DNA of 64,000 nucleotides, from positions 87,501 to 151,500 of the forward strand of contig CAUYUJ010014563.1 of NCBI GenBank assembly GCA_963575745.1. The letters are read 5' to 3'. A model generated the notes under the pieces. The model was not told where the DNA came from and searched no databases. It was given only the letters and a program-made list of their open reading frames with translations. Source of the DNA: Prorocentrum cordatum (Eukaryota; Sar; Dinophyceae; Prorocentrales; Prorocentraceae). Position 1 is the first letter of the stretch. Each line of letters opens with the position of its first letter. Made by a program: the position numbers and the translations under genes. This document shows positions 30,416 to 41,744 of this stretch, in pieces.

Positions 30416-30430
30416 TGACGGACAGCCGAT
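30050..30430. repeat. GCATCGGCGACG repeat and GAC/GGC trinucleotide tract
   Basis: 30050-30210 is a degenerate CGACGCATCGGCG repeat. 30295-30420 is (GAC)n/(GGCGAC)n. Poly-Thr/Ala and poly-Arg frames are artefacts. A weaker GGCGACGACG stretch is at 30655-30760. Confidence 0.85.
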
Positions 30431-30929
30431 GCACGGTGCGTGCGCCGCGGACCTCCAGGCCACTCCTGCCCCAGCCCCCTCTGTGGATGGCGGCGACGCC
30501 GTTTGTTGGAAGGATCTATCAAGCTCTCCGTCGCATCAACTGGTGCGCGTTCAGAGCAGGAGCACAGCAAACCCACGGGAACGCGTGGCATTGACGGTGC
30601 AGCTCCGCACACGTGTCAAGTGCTCTTGCGAACAAGAGCACAGCAAAGCCCCAGGACGGCGGCGACGCTGACGCTGCCGTTGGCGACGACGACGGCGGCG
30701 GCGGCGACGACGGTGACGGACAGCGACGGACGACGCTCGACGGACGACGGACGACTGACGAGGCTGGGGCCCTATCTGCCACCCTCGTACAATGAGCCCC
30801 CCTTCAGGCGAAGCCCTTTGATTCGGCAAACGCGCCAGAGGGAAGGGGTCGAACAGGGCAGGACTGCTCGGTAAGCGCCCTGGACTGTTCGGCAAGCGCG
30901 AGACTGTGTCGGGGAAAGCAATGGCATAA

Positions 30930-31025
30930 AACGCATGATCGGAGGTCCGCGCGGGTTTCCCGCATCGGCGCTGGACCCCACACGCAGCGATCCCTCCGAA
31001 TGTTTATATTTATGTGATCCCACCA
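30930..31025. mobile_element. Possible remnant of introner-like family 1
   Basis: GGTCCGCGCGGGTTTCCCGC followed by ATCGGCGCTGG, then GCGATCCCTCCGAATGTTTAT. It resembles one arm and the adjoining AT-rich flank of the family 1 elements. The second arm is poorly preserved. Confidence 0.35.
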
Positions 31026-31139
31026 GCCCTCTGGGCGTTGGTGGTCTAACGATATTTATTATTTACTCTTCCAAAACCCTCTTCGCTTCGGCGAGGGATA
31101 CTTACGCCCTCCCTCTCCCAAAGGTTCTTTGGATCCCCC

Positions 31140-31530
31140 GCGATGTGTCAGGGCAGGGGAAATGTATGCTCAAGATGGCTCTAAGCTCTAAGAGGGCCTC
31201 CAATGCTCCATGAGGGCCCTCGATTTGGCTCAATGGCCGACGATGGTTCAAGAAGGCTTTTGACATGCTTCCAAAAGGCGCCGAGAAGAGCTCAAGACGG
31301 CTCCAAGTGCTCTCGGAGCCCCCATCACAATTTCCTAAGATGCCCAAATCCTTTAAAAGCAAACGGAAAATGAATGTGTGCTGCCTCTCGCTTTTTCGCT
31401 TCCGATGCGGTTTTGAGGCCTCGAGGTGGTCCCAAGATGACCCAAGAGAGCCCCAAGAGAGGCCCAAGAGGCCCCCAAGACGGCGCCAAGACTGCCCAAG
31501 AGCGCCCCGGCTCCACAACATGGGTCCGAA
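31140..31530. repeat. GGCCCAAGAGG-type degenerate repeat, block 1
   Basis: Irregular repeats of AAGATGGCTC, CCCAAGAGGC and CCAAGACGGC, with a non-repetitive island near 31360-31410. Related blocks are at 31765-31965, 40060-40560, 53690-54310, 56560-57110, 58640-59000 (inverted) and 59440-59700. Confidence 0.65.
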
Positions 31531-31593
31531 GAAACAAATTTGATGGCCCCAGAGTTTGGGGATCGGGACCCGCCCCCCTCTTGCAACCGTGAA

Positions 31594-31758
31594 GGGGCCC
31601 TGGGACACACAAATAAATACACACAAATAAAAAGATTCCCCATATGTTCCCATATTTTCTGGGTTTTTGTCTTCCCCCCCACTTCCCATAGTTTCCCATA
31701 TCTTCTGGGGAATCGCAGATTAATTGTGTCTGCGTGTTTCTTTCCCTCCTGCAACTGA
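31594..31758 (+). repeat. Dispersed repeat (GGGACACAC family), copy 2
   Basis: CCCTGGGACACACAAATAAA through AAGATTCCCCATATGTTCCC to AATTGTGTCTGCGTGTTTC. Closely similar to 40677-40844. Short similar sequences, CCCTCTTGCAACCG before and CCCTCCTGCAACTG after, flank it. Confidence 0.75.
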
Positions 31759-31764
31759 CGCGCC

Positions 31765-31965
31765 CAAAGATGGCAAGAGGACCCCACGAGGCGCTGTCAG
31801 GCTCCCGAAAGGCCCCCAAGACGGCTCCAAGAGGGCCCCAAGACCACCCAAAGGAGCCACGACAGGACCAGGACCATCCAAAACAGCCCCAAGAGGGCGC
31901 CGAGAGAGCCCCAAGAGGACCCTACGAAGGCCTCTGGAAGACTTCAAGACGGCTACCAGAGTCTT
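31765..31965. repeat. GGCCCAAGAGG-type degenerate repeat, block 2
   Basis: Continues the repeat style of 31140-31530 after the dispersed repeat. Confidence 0.6.
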
Positions 31966-31969
31966 TATC

Positions 31970-32035
31970 GTCATCCTCCTCCTCCTCCTCCTCATTCTCG
32001 TCCTCTTCCTCCTCGCCCTCCTCTTTCTCCGCTTA
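31970..32035. repeat. TCC-rich tract before the LINE
   Basis: TCATCCTCCTCCTCC followed by CTCGTCCTCTTCCTCCTCG. A similar pyrimidine tract follows the LINE at 39260-39400. Confidence 0.85.
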
Positions 32036-32107
32036 TAGCAAGGTCCTGCTACAAATACTTTCTGCTACACAGTCTCCCAGTTTCTTGTACCACCATTCTG
32101 GGCGGGG

Positions 32108-33395
32108 ATGCCGGAACGTCATCAGCTCAACACTCCAACGCGGCCAGGGGCAAAATCACAGAGGATTCGAAGCCCGCTGCACGAGATGGACGGCCTGGAC
32201 GACGCAGCCGGACTTGCTGCAGGAGCTCTTCGAGAAGATCCCTCGAGTACTGAACCAGCAGCCCCGGGCCAATTTCAACAACCCCCGCCAAACCCTTTCT
32301 TGGGGAGTGGCTCATCTGGATCAGGGGGAGAACCGCTTACGTTGGATTCGATTGGAGCCCCGATTGCACGCCAGCTACGCCCAATCCAACACGACATCGC
32401 GGCTATTAAGAAGCACGGCGTTTCACACAAAATTCTTGAGGAGGCCACGCGACCGTTGAAGACACAACTTGATGATATGAAGGGCAAATTCGACACTTTC
32501 GCAACTGCGGTCGCCAATGACATTGAAGACGTGCAGATCAGAATGACAAACATGGAAAACAATATGCAAAAACACATCGACAATATCAGGCAAGACTTCC
32601 AGAACATCGGGAACCATACACCACGGTCAGGCTATTCTCAGAAGACAGCGGACGAGTACCACTACAAAGGCAAGCGCTCTGTCACAGCGGTCATCGGCAA
32701 CCTGGAGGATTTCGAGTCCGAGAAAGCCGCGAATGATTTCATCAGGGAGCAGCTCGCCGATGTGAATGGCCCGATTCCTAAGAACATCTACGCCAAAGGA
32801 GATTTCCGCAGTATTATATTTGTGGAGTTTGGCGACATACTGGAGCGAGACACCGCCGCAGCACTACTCCGAAGCAAACGCGTACAACGAGGTATCAACA
32901 CAGTTTGGGCATCTCCGGATAGAGAACAGGCCGAACGAGCAGCTCGGAACTTTGCTTTTGGTGTCAAGTATTTGTTGAAAAACGACATACAACGCATACA
33001 CCATCAAAGTTGACGACTGTGCTCCGTATCAGGTCCACGTAGGTGGTCAATTGGCACTTACTGTTCATATACGCGATGGCGCTCTACACCGCGAGTGGGA
33101 GGAAACCTGGCAGAACTGGGAAGAATTACAAAAGCATGAGAAGCTGATCGCTTTGACCGAGAAGTGCGACACCATCATCCACCGGTCGCGCCTCGGGATA
33201 AGGGCACGCCAAAAGGCGCATCCAAGGGAAATGGCAAGTAGGACATACGGCGGGCACTGGATACAATATTTGGCGCAAATGCAGCGACAGCCAGTGCCGG
33301 AGCCGAACAGCTACAAACCGAATTGGGATATACGTGTGCCTGGAATGGGGCTACTAGAAGCTTCCACTGTTTACGTGCACGCACACACTATTTGA
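32108..33395 (+). pseudogene. LINE ORF1, nucleic-acid-binding protein
   Basis: The frame from 32108 gives 301 residues to TGA at 33011-33013. There is a Pro/Gly-rich N-terminus, then a heptad-like coiled coil at about residues 95-180 (LKTQLDDMKGKFDTF, MENNMQKHIDNIRQDF), then an RRM-like segment at about 205-290 (KRSVTAVIGNLEDF, DFRSIIFVEFGD, RGINTVWASPDRE). This is the layout of L1-type ORF1 proteins, which bind the element RNA as trimers. After a shift near 32995 the C-terminal domain seems to go on in another frame to 33395 (LALTVHIRDGALHREWEE, WQNWEELQKHEKLIALTE). Confidence 0.7.
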
Positions 33396-33711
33396 ATACC
33401 GACAGCGGCCACGCTACGGACAAAAACGCCGACAACCTGATTGGTGGCAGTACGAGTTTGGGCAAAGATACCCTTGTACACCAACTGGTCCGGCTATCAC
33501 CACCTTGCCTTATTGGAGCTGGGACTGCGCCGTCACCGACGGCATTCGCACAGCATGTGCCTTCAATTTCTCGTCCTCCATATGATTCTGGCGCAGAAGG
33601 TACGACGACGGCCACGTGGGGCGTGGACACCACGGGCAAAGATACCGACGTCTGCGCGTCTACGGAATATGCACAGCAACTTGCACGCCAAGGCTTTGAT
33701 TATAGCTCCAG

Positions 33712-35560
33712 GCGTCCACCACCAGCATTCGACCTCCAACCCTCCACCTCCAGCATTCGACCTCCACCTATCGACTCTCCACCTCGCCCGACTGACCTCC
33801 AGCTGCCAGGTTCTGACCATGAACGTCCATTGCCAGCTATCGACTTCCGGCCATCCACCTCCAGCATTCGACCTCCACCTATCGACTCTCCACCTCGCCC
33901 AACCGACCTCCAGCTTCCAGAATCTGACCGTGAGCGTCCATTACCAGCCATCGACTTCCACCCTCCCACCCCCAGCATTCTTCCTCTACCTTTTGACCTT
34001 CCACCTCACCCAACCGACCTCCAGCTTCCAGGTCCTGACCGTGAGCGTGCATTGCCAGCTATCGACTCCCGCCCTTCCACCTCCAGCGTTGGTCCTCCAC
34101 CTATCGACTCTCCACCTCACCCAACCGACCTCCAGCTTCTAGGTTATGACCGTGAGCGACCATCACCAGCAATCGACTTCCCCCCCCCCACCCCCCCACC
34201 TCCAGCATTCTTCTTCCACCTATCGACCTTCCACCTCACCCAACCGACTTCCAGCTTCCAGGTTATGACCGTGAGCGTCCATTGCCAGCTATCGACTTCC
34301 AGCCATCCACCTCCAGCATTCGACCTCCACCTCTGGACTCTCCACCTCACCCAACCGACCTCCAGCTTCCAGGTTATGCCCGTGGGCGTCCATTGCCAGC
34401 TATCGACTTGCACCCTTCCACCTCCAGCATTCGACCTCCGCCTACCGACCCTCCACCTCGCCCAACCGACCTCCAGCTTCCAGATTCTGACCGCGAGCGT
34501 CCATTACCAGCTATCGACTTCCACCCTCCCGCCTCCAGCATTCGACCTCCACCTATCGACTCTCCACATCACCCAACCGACCTCCAGCTCCCAGGCCCTG
34601 ACCGCGAGCGTCAACTACCAGCTATCGACTCCCGCCCGTCCACCTCCAGCATTCGACCTCCACCTATCGACTCTCCTAATCACCCAACCGACCTCCAGCT
34701 TCCAGGTTCTGACCGTGAACGCCCACTGCCAGCTATCGACCCCCACCCGTCCACCTCCAGCATTCGACCTCCACCTCTGGACTCTCCACCTCACCCAACC
34801 GACCTCCAGCTGCCAGGTTCTGACCGCGAGCGCCCATTACCAGCTATCGACTCCCGCCCTTCCACCTCCAGCGTTGGTCCTCCACCTATCGACTCTCCAC
34901 CTCACCCAACCGACCTCCAGCTTCTAGGTTATGACCGTGAGCGACCATCACCAGCAATCGACTTCCCCCCCCCCACCCCGCCACCTCCAGCATTCGACCT
35001 CCACCTATCGACCCTCCACCTCGCCCAACCGACCTCCAGCTTCCAGATTCTGACCGCGAGCGTCCATTACCAGCTATCGACTTCCACCCTCCCGCCTCCA
35101 GCATTCGACCTCCACCTATCGACTCTCCACATCACCCAACCGACCTCCAGCTCCCAGGCCCTGACCGCGAGCGTCAACTACCAGCTATCGACTCCCGCCC
35201 GTCCACCTCCAGCATTCGACCTCCACCTATCGACTCTCCTCATCACCCAACCGACCTCCAGCTTCCAGGTTCTGACCGTGAACGCCCACTGCCAGCTATC
35301 GACCCCCACCCTTCCACCTCCAGCATTCGACCTCCACCTCTGGACTCTCCACCTCACCCAACCGACCTCCAGCTGCCAGGTTCTGACCGCGAGCGCCCAT
35401 TACCCACTATCGACTTCCACCCTCCCCCCTCCAGCATTCGACCTCCACCTATCGACTCTCCACCTCGCCCGACTGACCTCCAGCTTCCAGGTTATGACTG
35501 TGAACGTCCACTACCAGCTATCGACCTCCACCCCTCAACCTCCAGCAGTGCCCCCGTCCA
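33712..35560 (+). repeat. 111-bp coding-phase minisatellite in the LINE, about 17 units
   Basis: The unit encodes 37 residues (PAIDFRPSTSSIRPPPIDSP then PRPTDLQLPGSDHERPL). Because 111 is a multiple of three, all units stay in phase and all three plus frames can be open. Length changes at C-homopolymers (34181-34200 and 34963-34980) switch the frame. There is a higher-order pattern: 34060-34195 recurs at about 34850-34985, and 34470-34660 recurs at about 35035-35225. Confidence 0.92.
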
Positions 35561-36029
35561 CCCCCCCAGCAGAGGGGAAAGAAGTAGAGGGGGGGGGGGG
35601 GGGAAGACGAGCCTACAGCGACGTGTCTGGCGACGTCCCAGCGTGCATCTTGCGCCAGCGATGCGAGATGCCAGCATCCACCCTGGAAGGTTCCAGAGGG
35701 GGGGCCTCTGCAACAGATCCTTCGATCCCAGGGCGTTTACACATTGGGTTACAGCCTCCAGCATACGACCCCCCGCCACCTCCCCATTCACCACCTCCCC
35801 AATCCATCGATCTTTCACATTCACCAGCGCAACATACCGACTTTCAGCCAAAAAGATCCGACGCTGCACTGTTACTTCAACCCATCGACCTTCAACAAAC
35901 ATCTGCTCACCAATCCAACACTCAGACTGCAACAAACGGCTTCCCGTATCCACCTCTACCACTCGACCTCCGGCCACCGCCAGACCAATACTCCGACCTC
36001 CAGCCTCCGACATCCGGCTGCGACCACAA

Positions 36030-39000
36030 CCCATTCACGATCATCCACAAAAACGCGAGGAGCCTGACTACAGGCGACTCGATCGACCTAGTTACTGATC
36101 TGCGAATTGGGAAAACATACTTGGGACATCGTGGCAATAAACGAAACATGGAGGACAGAGCAGCACGAGATGTGGACTACGAAACTTGGATCGCATGTTT
36201 TTGCGGCAGCCGGTCACACCGCTACATCACGAGGTGTTGCTGTCTTGGTTCACCAGCGGCACGTGCGCAGCATCAAGCGTTTCAGACGTGTCAACGAACG
36301 CATCGCCTACATCGACCTCGACGTTGGCAAGTGCAGGATGAGAGTGACGACAGCATATTTTCCTCATTACGGGTACGCCGACGTTCACGTCCAAAGTATG
36401 TATGATTGCCTGACCGCCCTTCACGACGACGCCACCCATCAGAAGCGAGCCGCAATCATCACTGGAGATTTCAACGCACAAGTTGGACAGCGACCAAACA
36501 GCGCGGACGACGATGTCAATCGCAGCGCAAGCCGAAGACCAACCGTGGGAGCACATGGACTGGGAGATTGCAACACACGTGGACCGTGGTTACGAGCTTG
36601 GGCCAACACACAAAGGATGCTTATCACGAACACCATGTTCTACAAGCACCACCACAACGTTCTTACGTACACCAGCAGCGGAGAGCATCCAACCCAGTCT
36701 CAAATTGACTACATACTCATAGATCGATGTCGCCGCAATCAAATACTCGACGCATTTGCCACCAGCACTCCGGACCTCGGTTCAGACCATCAAGCAGTAT
36801 GCATGAAGATGGTCCTCAACCCCACGAAAGTCAACAAGAAGAGCAAACGTAGACGACGAACACCCTACCAATCATCTCTTCCGCCCGCCGCCGACCCACT
36901 TTACCAGCAGTGCTTACAGCGCCGACTCGACGATCACGACCGCACAGCTAGTATAAATGACAGATGCACCTACATCAACAACGCCCTTGTCCAGGCTCAC
37001 GAAGAGTATCGCGAACATGCGCGAGGTACTGCACAATGCCCGGCGCATGGGGAAGACCTCACAGCATACCACAAACTACAAGAGCTCATCGTCCAACGAC
37101 GTAACACACCACACAATGACACAACCAAACGTGCCACGTTGAGCAAGCAAATGTTGAGGCAACTTCGAACCATCAAACGAGCCCGCGACAACGCTAAACT
37201 AGATGACATTGTCTGCCAATTCAAAGGCCTCAAGAGGATCGCCGGTGTGAAGTCTCCCAAACGAAAAGACATGATTGCATCAATGACGACCCCAACGGGA
37301 GACGAGGAGACTGACAGGACAAGCATCGCCGACGTTTTCGCGGCATTCTACGAGCAACTCTACCAGAAGCAAGAGAGCGACAACAAAGATAATAGCACTG
37401 CCACAAAGGCAACATATTCCAACATACCGCCATTCACGATGGAAGAAATACGGAAAGCCATCAAAAAGCTGAAAAATGGCAAGTGGAGCGACACTGCTGG
37501 CCTCACAGCAGAACTGCTCAAAGCAGGAGGCACGACCATTGAGGAGTACTTGATGCAGCTCTACAATGACATTATCACACCAAACCACCTGCCACCCGAC
37601 CAATGGAAAAGCACGACGATCACAGTTATATACAAGTCCGGAGACCCCAAACTACCACAAAATTACAGACCAATTGCCATCACCCCGTTGTTGTGCAAGC
37701 TTATGTCTCGCCTCATATGCAATCGGCTTGAGGCAGCATTCGACGCACAACAAAGCCCCGACCAAGCTGGCTTCAGGCGTGGCTACAACACGGAAGACCA
37801 CTTATTCACTACGGCAGTATTGTACGAACAGTCATACCGCTGGCAGCTACCACTCTGGGCAGCCGCAATAGATTTTAAGAAAGCGCTTGACTGCGTGAGC
37901 CATGGTAAACTTTGGGAAGCTTTGCGACAGCAACACATCCCTGCTGCATATATTGATTTCTTACAGCAAATGTACAGCGACCAGACAGCCAGTCAGAACA
38001 GACACTAACAGTCGGCATTTCGACATACAGCGGGGAGTGAAGCAAGGAGACCCTCTCAGTTCATTCTTGTTTAATTCGTTTTTGGAACACATTTTCCGAC
38101 AACTCAAGACCAAGTGGCACCAACAGCGGTTTGGCATCAGGCTTGGCTATGCACGAGAGACTAGCATCACCAACCTGCGCTTCGCAGATGACGTCCTGCT
38201 GTACGCCCCGAACCTACGCCAGCTTACCTGTATGCTACGCGACTTGAAAAACCAGGCGGCACTCTGCGGACTTTCACTGCACCCCGACAAGACCAATATC
38301 CTGACGAACGTTCGCCGGAGGATGGGTAGAACCATAACGCACATCAAGTTGGACGACGCACGTATCGACATGGTGCAGAACGACCAGAGCACAAAATACT
38401 TAGGCAGAAAACTGTCGTTCCACAACTTCCACGAGTACGAGCTGGCAAACAGGATCGCCGCAGGGTGGGCGAAGTTCAACCAGCTACGGAATGAACTCAC
38501 GAACAAACGGTTATCTTTACACAGTAGACTACGACTTCTCAACGGCACAATCACGCCTTGCGTTGTGTATGGATGCTGCTCATGGACCCTCACCAAAGAC
38601 ATGCTCCTCACGCTGCAGAGGACACAACGGAAGATGATTCGTCTGGTCGTGGGCGTGCCGAGAAGACGGCCCCGACAGGGAAACAACAACGCAGCATCCG
38701 ATACCAACAGAACAACCGACGACACTGGTGACCAGCACAAATTTGGACCGCGCAGCAGAAACGACGACCTGGAACCCTGGGTGAATTTCATACGCAGGAG
38801 CACACGCACTTCCATAAGTATTGCCGAGCGCATGCATGTGCGAAAATGGACACACATATATTTCAAAACGAAATGGAACTACGCAGCTCGAGTCGCAAGC
38901 CACAGTCACGACAGATGGACGAGACGTTGCGCAACTTGGGACCCGAGCGCTCACGACGCACGACGAGCAGAACGACGACACGGCGGTCCACGGAAGACTT

Positions 39001-39200
39001 GGAACGACGACATATTGTCATTTCTTCAAACAGCTACAGAATATAAATACGACAACCAATGGGTGGATATGGCACCTGATGCAAATTTGTGGAAAAGTCT
39101 TGAGGATGGCTTTCTCGACTACATGGAGGACTTCCTTCTTCTCCCTCAAAGAGTCTCCAACATCCATCTCTCCGATTTCTGCTCGCAACACGTCTTCTGA
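36030..39200 (+). pseudogene. LINE ORF2: AP endonuclease and reverse transcriptase
   Basis: The endonuclease begins PFTIIHKNARSL in the frame ending at 36405, then shifts near 36107 into a frame with WDIVAINETW (catalytic Glu), IITGDFNAQVG, SQIDYILID and LGSDHQAV (the final D-H pair). The RT follows in the same frame: YRPIAITPLLCKLMSRLI, DQAGFRRGYNTEDHL and motif A AAIDFKKALDCVSHGKLW. A frameshift near 37995 closes that frame at 38008. The next frame carries motif B FDIQRGVKQGDPLSSFLF, motif C LRFADDVLLYA, and downstream STKYLGRKLSF and ITPCVVYGCCSWTL. The conserved tail has RKMIRLVVGVPRRRP and RWTRRCATWDP, ending with TGA at 39198-39200. All key catalytic residues appear present; only the frameshifts disable it. 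Confidence 0.9.
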
Positions 39201-39259
39201 GGGCCCCGGCCCCCCCGCGCTGCCCTCGTAGGGCCGGTCCCGCTGGACCGACATCGCAC

Positions 39260-39400
39260 GCTCGTCGTCGTCGTCTCCTCTTTCTCCGACTCCTCTTCCT
39301 CCTCGTCCTCTTTCTCGTTCTCGTCCTCCTTCTCGTCCAGTCCTCTTCGTCCTCCTCGTCCCCCTTTCTCGTCCTCCTCGTTCTCGTCCTCATCCTGGGC
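39260..39400. repeat. Pyrimidine-rich tract after the LINE
   Basis: CGTCGTCGTCGTCTCCTC and related CTCGTCCTC units. It resembles the tract at 31970-32035 in style and orientation. Confidence 0.8.
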
Positions 39401-39449
39401 CTGACCAGGCTGATCCCAAACTTGTTCGACTGCATTCTTCTACTCCTGG

Positions 39450-39700
39450 ATCGGCTGGTGGGGGTACTTTTTGGTCTGTGGCCGCGCGACAACGGTCTGG
39501 CGGCGAGGGGCAAAGTCCGGGGCAGGCGGCACAATGCGAATTTGCGAACACAGGCTGGTGGGGGTACTCTTTTTTTGTCGGCGGCTCCGAGGCAGCGGAC
39601 AGGGAGCGGAAGGCGTCGTCTGGGCCAGCAGGCGAGGCTAATTAGCTACAACAGGCAACGCACCTGCAGTAATAAGCTGGTGGGGGTACTCGAAGCGTCA
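39450..39700 (+). repeat. Three copies of GCTGGTGGGGGTACT
   Basis: The 15-bp motif recurs identically at about 39455, 39560 and 39677, with unrelated sequence between. No gene is seen here. Confidence 0.7.
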
Positions 39701-40059
39701 AGAATGTTCTCTTCACCGAGCTTCGTAAACGCCCAGGACAGTTTAGTTGTTTTCTCAAGCTAGGCCGATAACCTGTGCAGACACATGAACTCAAAGGCGT
39801 GCATGCATAGGGCTGGCGGAAGCTAGGCCTAGACCATATCCGCCAACGTGCCTTCAGCAAGAAGTGGAATGCCCCAAGGCGCGGCGCATACAGTCCAACA
39901 AAGGGTTGAAACAATCTTCGAGTCCCGAAACCCCGGTTTCCCAGGCACTCTTGGGCGCTCTTGGGAATTCCTGGGGTGTGACGCGTGAGCATTTGAAACA
40001 CTTCGCCAGCCTAAACCTTCTCCTAGGACACCCAATGGTGTCCCAATAAGCGGCCCAGC
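39701..40059. other. No gene recognised
   Basis: Unique-looking sequence with short open frames on both strands and no domain. Confidence 0.35.
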
Positions 40060-40560
40060 TTTTCTAAGAGCACCCCGAGACGGTCCAAGAGAGCCCAAAG
40101 ACGCCCAAGATAGGTTCACGACGGCCCAAGATGCCCCGAAGAAGCCTCAAGAGAGTGCACTCGGGCTCCAAGAGACCCGCCGAAAGGGCCCCAAGACCCC
40201 AAGAGGCAAGAATCAATGATTCTCCAGAGGTTGTTGAAGGAATTTGTAAGGTTCGCGCCTTTTCGGGCTCCCAACGCTCCAAGACGGCCCAAGAGGTCAC
40301 CAAGAACGTCCCAAGACTACCCAAGAGGCCCCCAAGGGCCCCCCAACGGCCAAAGAAGGCCAGAAGACGGCCCAAGAGGCCCTTGACGGCCCCAAGAGAG
40401 CCTCAAAAGGGGGGACATTTCGAGCCGGTCCAAATCAAGCCCCGAGAGGCCCCCATGAAACCTCCGAGAGGCCCCCAGGAGGCCCAGAAGGCACCCCAAA
40501 ATCGCATCCAAGAAGCTTCCCGGAGGCCTCCCAATAGATAGATCCCCGGAGGCATCCAAG
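40060..40560. repeat. GGCCCAAGAGG-type degenerate repeat, block 3
   Basis: Repeats of GAGAGCCCAAAGACGCCC style units. It contains an island CGCGCCTTTTCGGGCTCCCA (40253) that recurs, diverged, in 53690-54310 as CTCGCCTTTTCGGC. Confidence 0.65.
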
Positions 40561-40639
40561 AAGCCTCTGCCCGAACAGCAGCTCAGCTCAGGCACGGTGG
40601 CGGGAGGAGCCGAAGGCCGCTAGATGTCGATGTGGCTTT

Positions 40640-40877
40640 CCCTCCCTCGGTTTGGGGCAGCTGGCCTTCCTTGAAGGAGCCCTGGGACACGCAAATAAAT
40701 GCACACAAATAACAAGATTCCCCATATTTTCCTACCTTTTCTGGGCTTCCGTCTTCCCCCCCACTTCCCCTATTCCCCCATATGTTCCTGGGGATGGACG
40801 ATTCATTGTGTCTGTGTGTGTGCTTTTTCCCCTCCTGATGGTCTCCCCTCCCTCGGTTTGGGGCAGGTGGCCTTCCT
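40640..40877 (+). mobile_element. Dispersed repeat (GGGACACAC family), copy 3, with 32-bp flanking direct repeats
   Basis: The body at 40677-40844 matches 31594-31758. CCCTCCCTCGGTTTGGGGCA followed by GSTGGCCTTCCT occurs immediately before (40640-40671) and immediately after (40846-40877). The flanking copies could be a long target duplication or part of a tandem duplication. No coding capacity. Confidence 0.65.
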
Positions 40878-41084
40878 GGCGCGCGCGGCGTGGAGCCCAT
40901 CCGCCGGAGCGGCCCAGGGGCGGTACTCGGCAAGCACCGACACCGCCAGCGCGCCGACCACCGCCAGCGCCAGGGGGCCGGCGACCTTCCCGTGGCGGAC
41001 GACGCCCAGGCTGAGTCTGCCTAGGGTGCGCGGCAGCGTCGGCCGCACCTGAGCGGCGGGAGGAGAGGAGAGCCGCTCGAGGCG

Positions 41085-41247
41085 TTCGCGTGCAGTCGGA
41101 TTTATGATTGGAAGCGGTGTGACGCGCACATCCTCCTCCTCCTCCTCCTCCTCCTCCTCCTCCTCCTCCTCCTCCTCCTCCTCCCCCTCCTCCTCCTCCT
41201 CCTCCTCCCCCTCCTCCTCCTCCTCCTTTCGCGTGCAGTCGGATTTA
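41085..41247. repeat. TCC tract with flanking direct repeats
   Basis: TTCGCGTGCAGTCGGATTTA occurs at 41085-41104 and again at 41228-41247, and the similarity continues some 15 bp further. Between them lies a (TCC)n tract at 41130-41226. Confidence 0.85.
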
Positions 41248-41740
41248 GTATTAGAAGCCGGGCTAGCGAGATCGGCTGTACTCTCGCGCCGTGCCCTGCC
41301 AGACGCTTGCCGGCATGGCAGCAACCTCTGACCAATTGGCACTTCTTTGTACACGTGCATGCACATGTTTATACACCTCGCGCGCCCACACCGTACGGTC
41401 GGAGCAGGAGCATGAAGACATGCTATAAGAACGTGACCCCCTCCGCCGACCAAAAAGACCACCCGGGCATGAGATCAACGAGGGTCCCTTCCGAGGAGTC
41501 GCCCGACCTTAACTGCCTGCCCCATCGAGGAAGCCACGGTGAGCATGGAAAACATGGCCTGGGACCCCAGCCTTACTGGAACGAGCGAGCAAAGGTGTCA
41601 AACCGAAGAACATTCGAGGGTACTCTTCCCCAAGTTGCACAAGAACACGCAAACAAAACGAAGAACCTCCCCCAACCGAGCAAATTCTTACGCCTCGAGC
41701 CGAGCCGACGGTATCTAGGAGAGAGCGTGATCCACCGCCA
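41248..41740. other. No gene recognised
   Basis: A plus frame (41307-42530) is open through this stretch and on through the C-rich repeat, but it shows no domain. I regard it as non-coding. Confidence 0.35.
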
Positions 41741-41744
41741 CTTT

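Larger units (their letters stand above)
32108..39200 (+). mobile_element. LINE non-LTR retrotransposon with ORF1, endonuclease and RT
   Basis: A 7.1-kb plus-strand element. ORF1 has a coiled coil and RNA-binding fold (32108-33395). A 111-bp minisatellite in the spacer or N-terminus of ORF2 follows (33712-35560). Then come an AP-type endonuclease (from about 36030) and an RT ending at a stop at 39200. Most catalytic motifs are readable, but the reading frame changes near 32995, in the minisatellite, near 36107 and near 37995. The copy is therefore relatively young but probably defective. Exact ends are not visible; no poly-A tail was found. No RNase H or CCHC finger was seen after the RT. Family assignment within LINEs would need a tree. 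Confidence 0.88.

Noticed and set aside
31205-31225. Possible spliced-leader relic (ATTTGGCTCAA)
   Set aside because: Only about 10 bases agree with the end of the dinoflagellate spliced leader, and the context is a GGCCCAAGA-type repeat. Similar GGGCTCAAG matches near 1618 and 4127 are equally short.
33323-34927. Plus frame of 534 codons in the LINE minisatellite as a separate gene
   Set aside because: The 111-bp period opens all frames; it is better described as part of the LINE.
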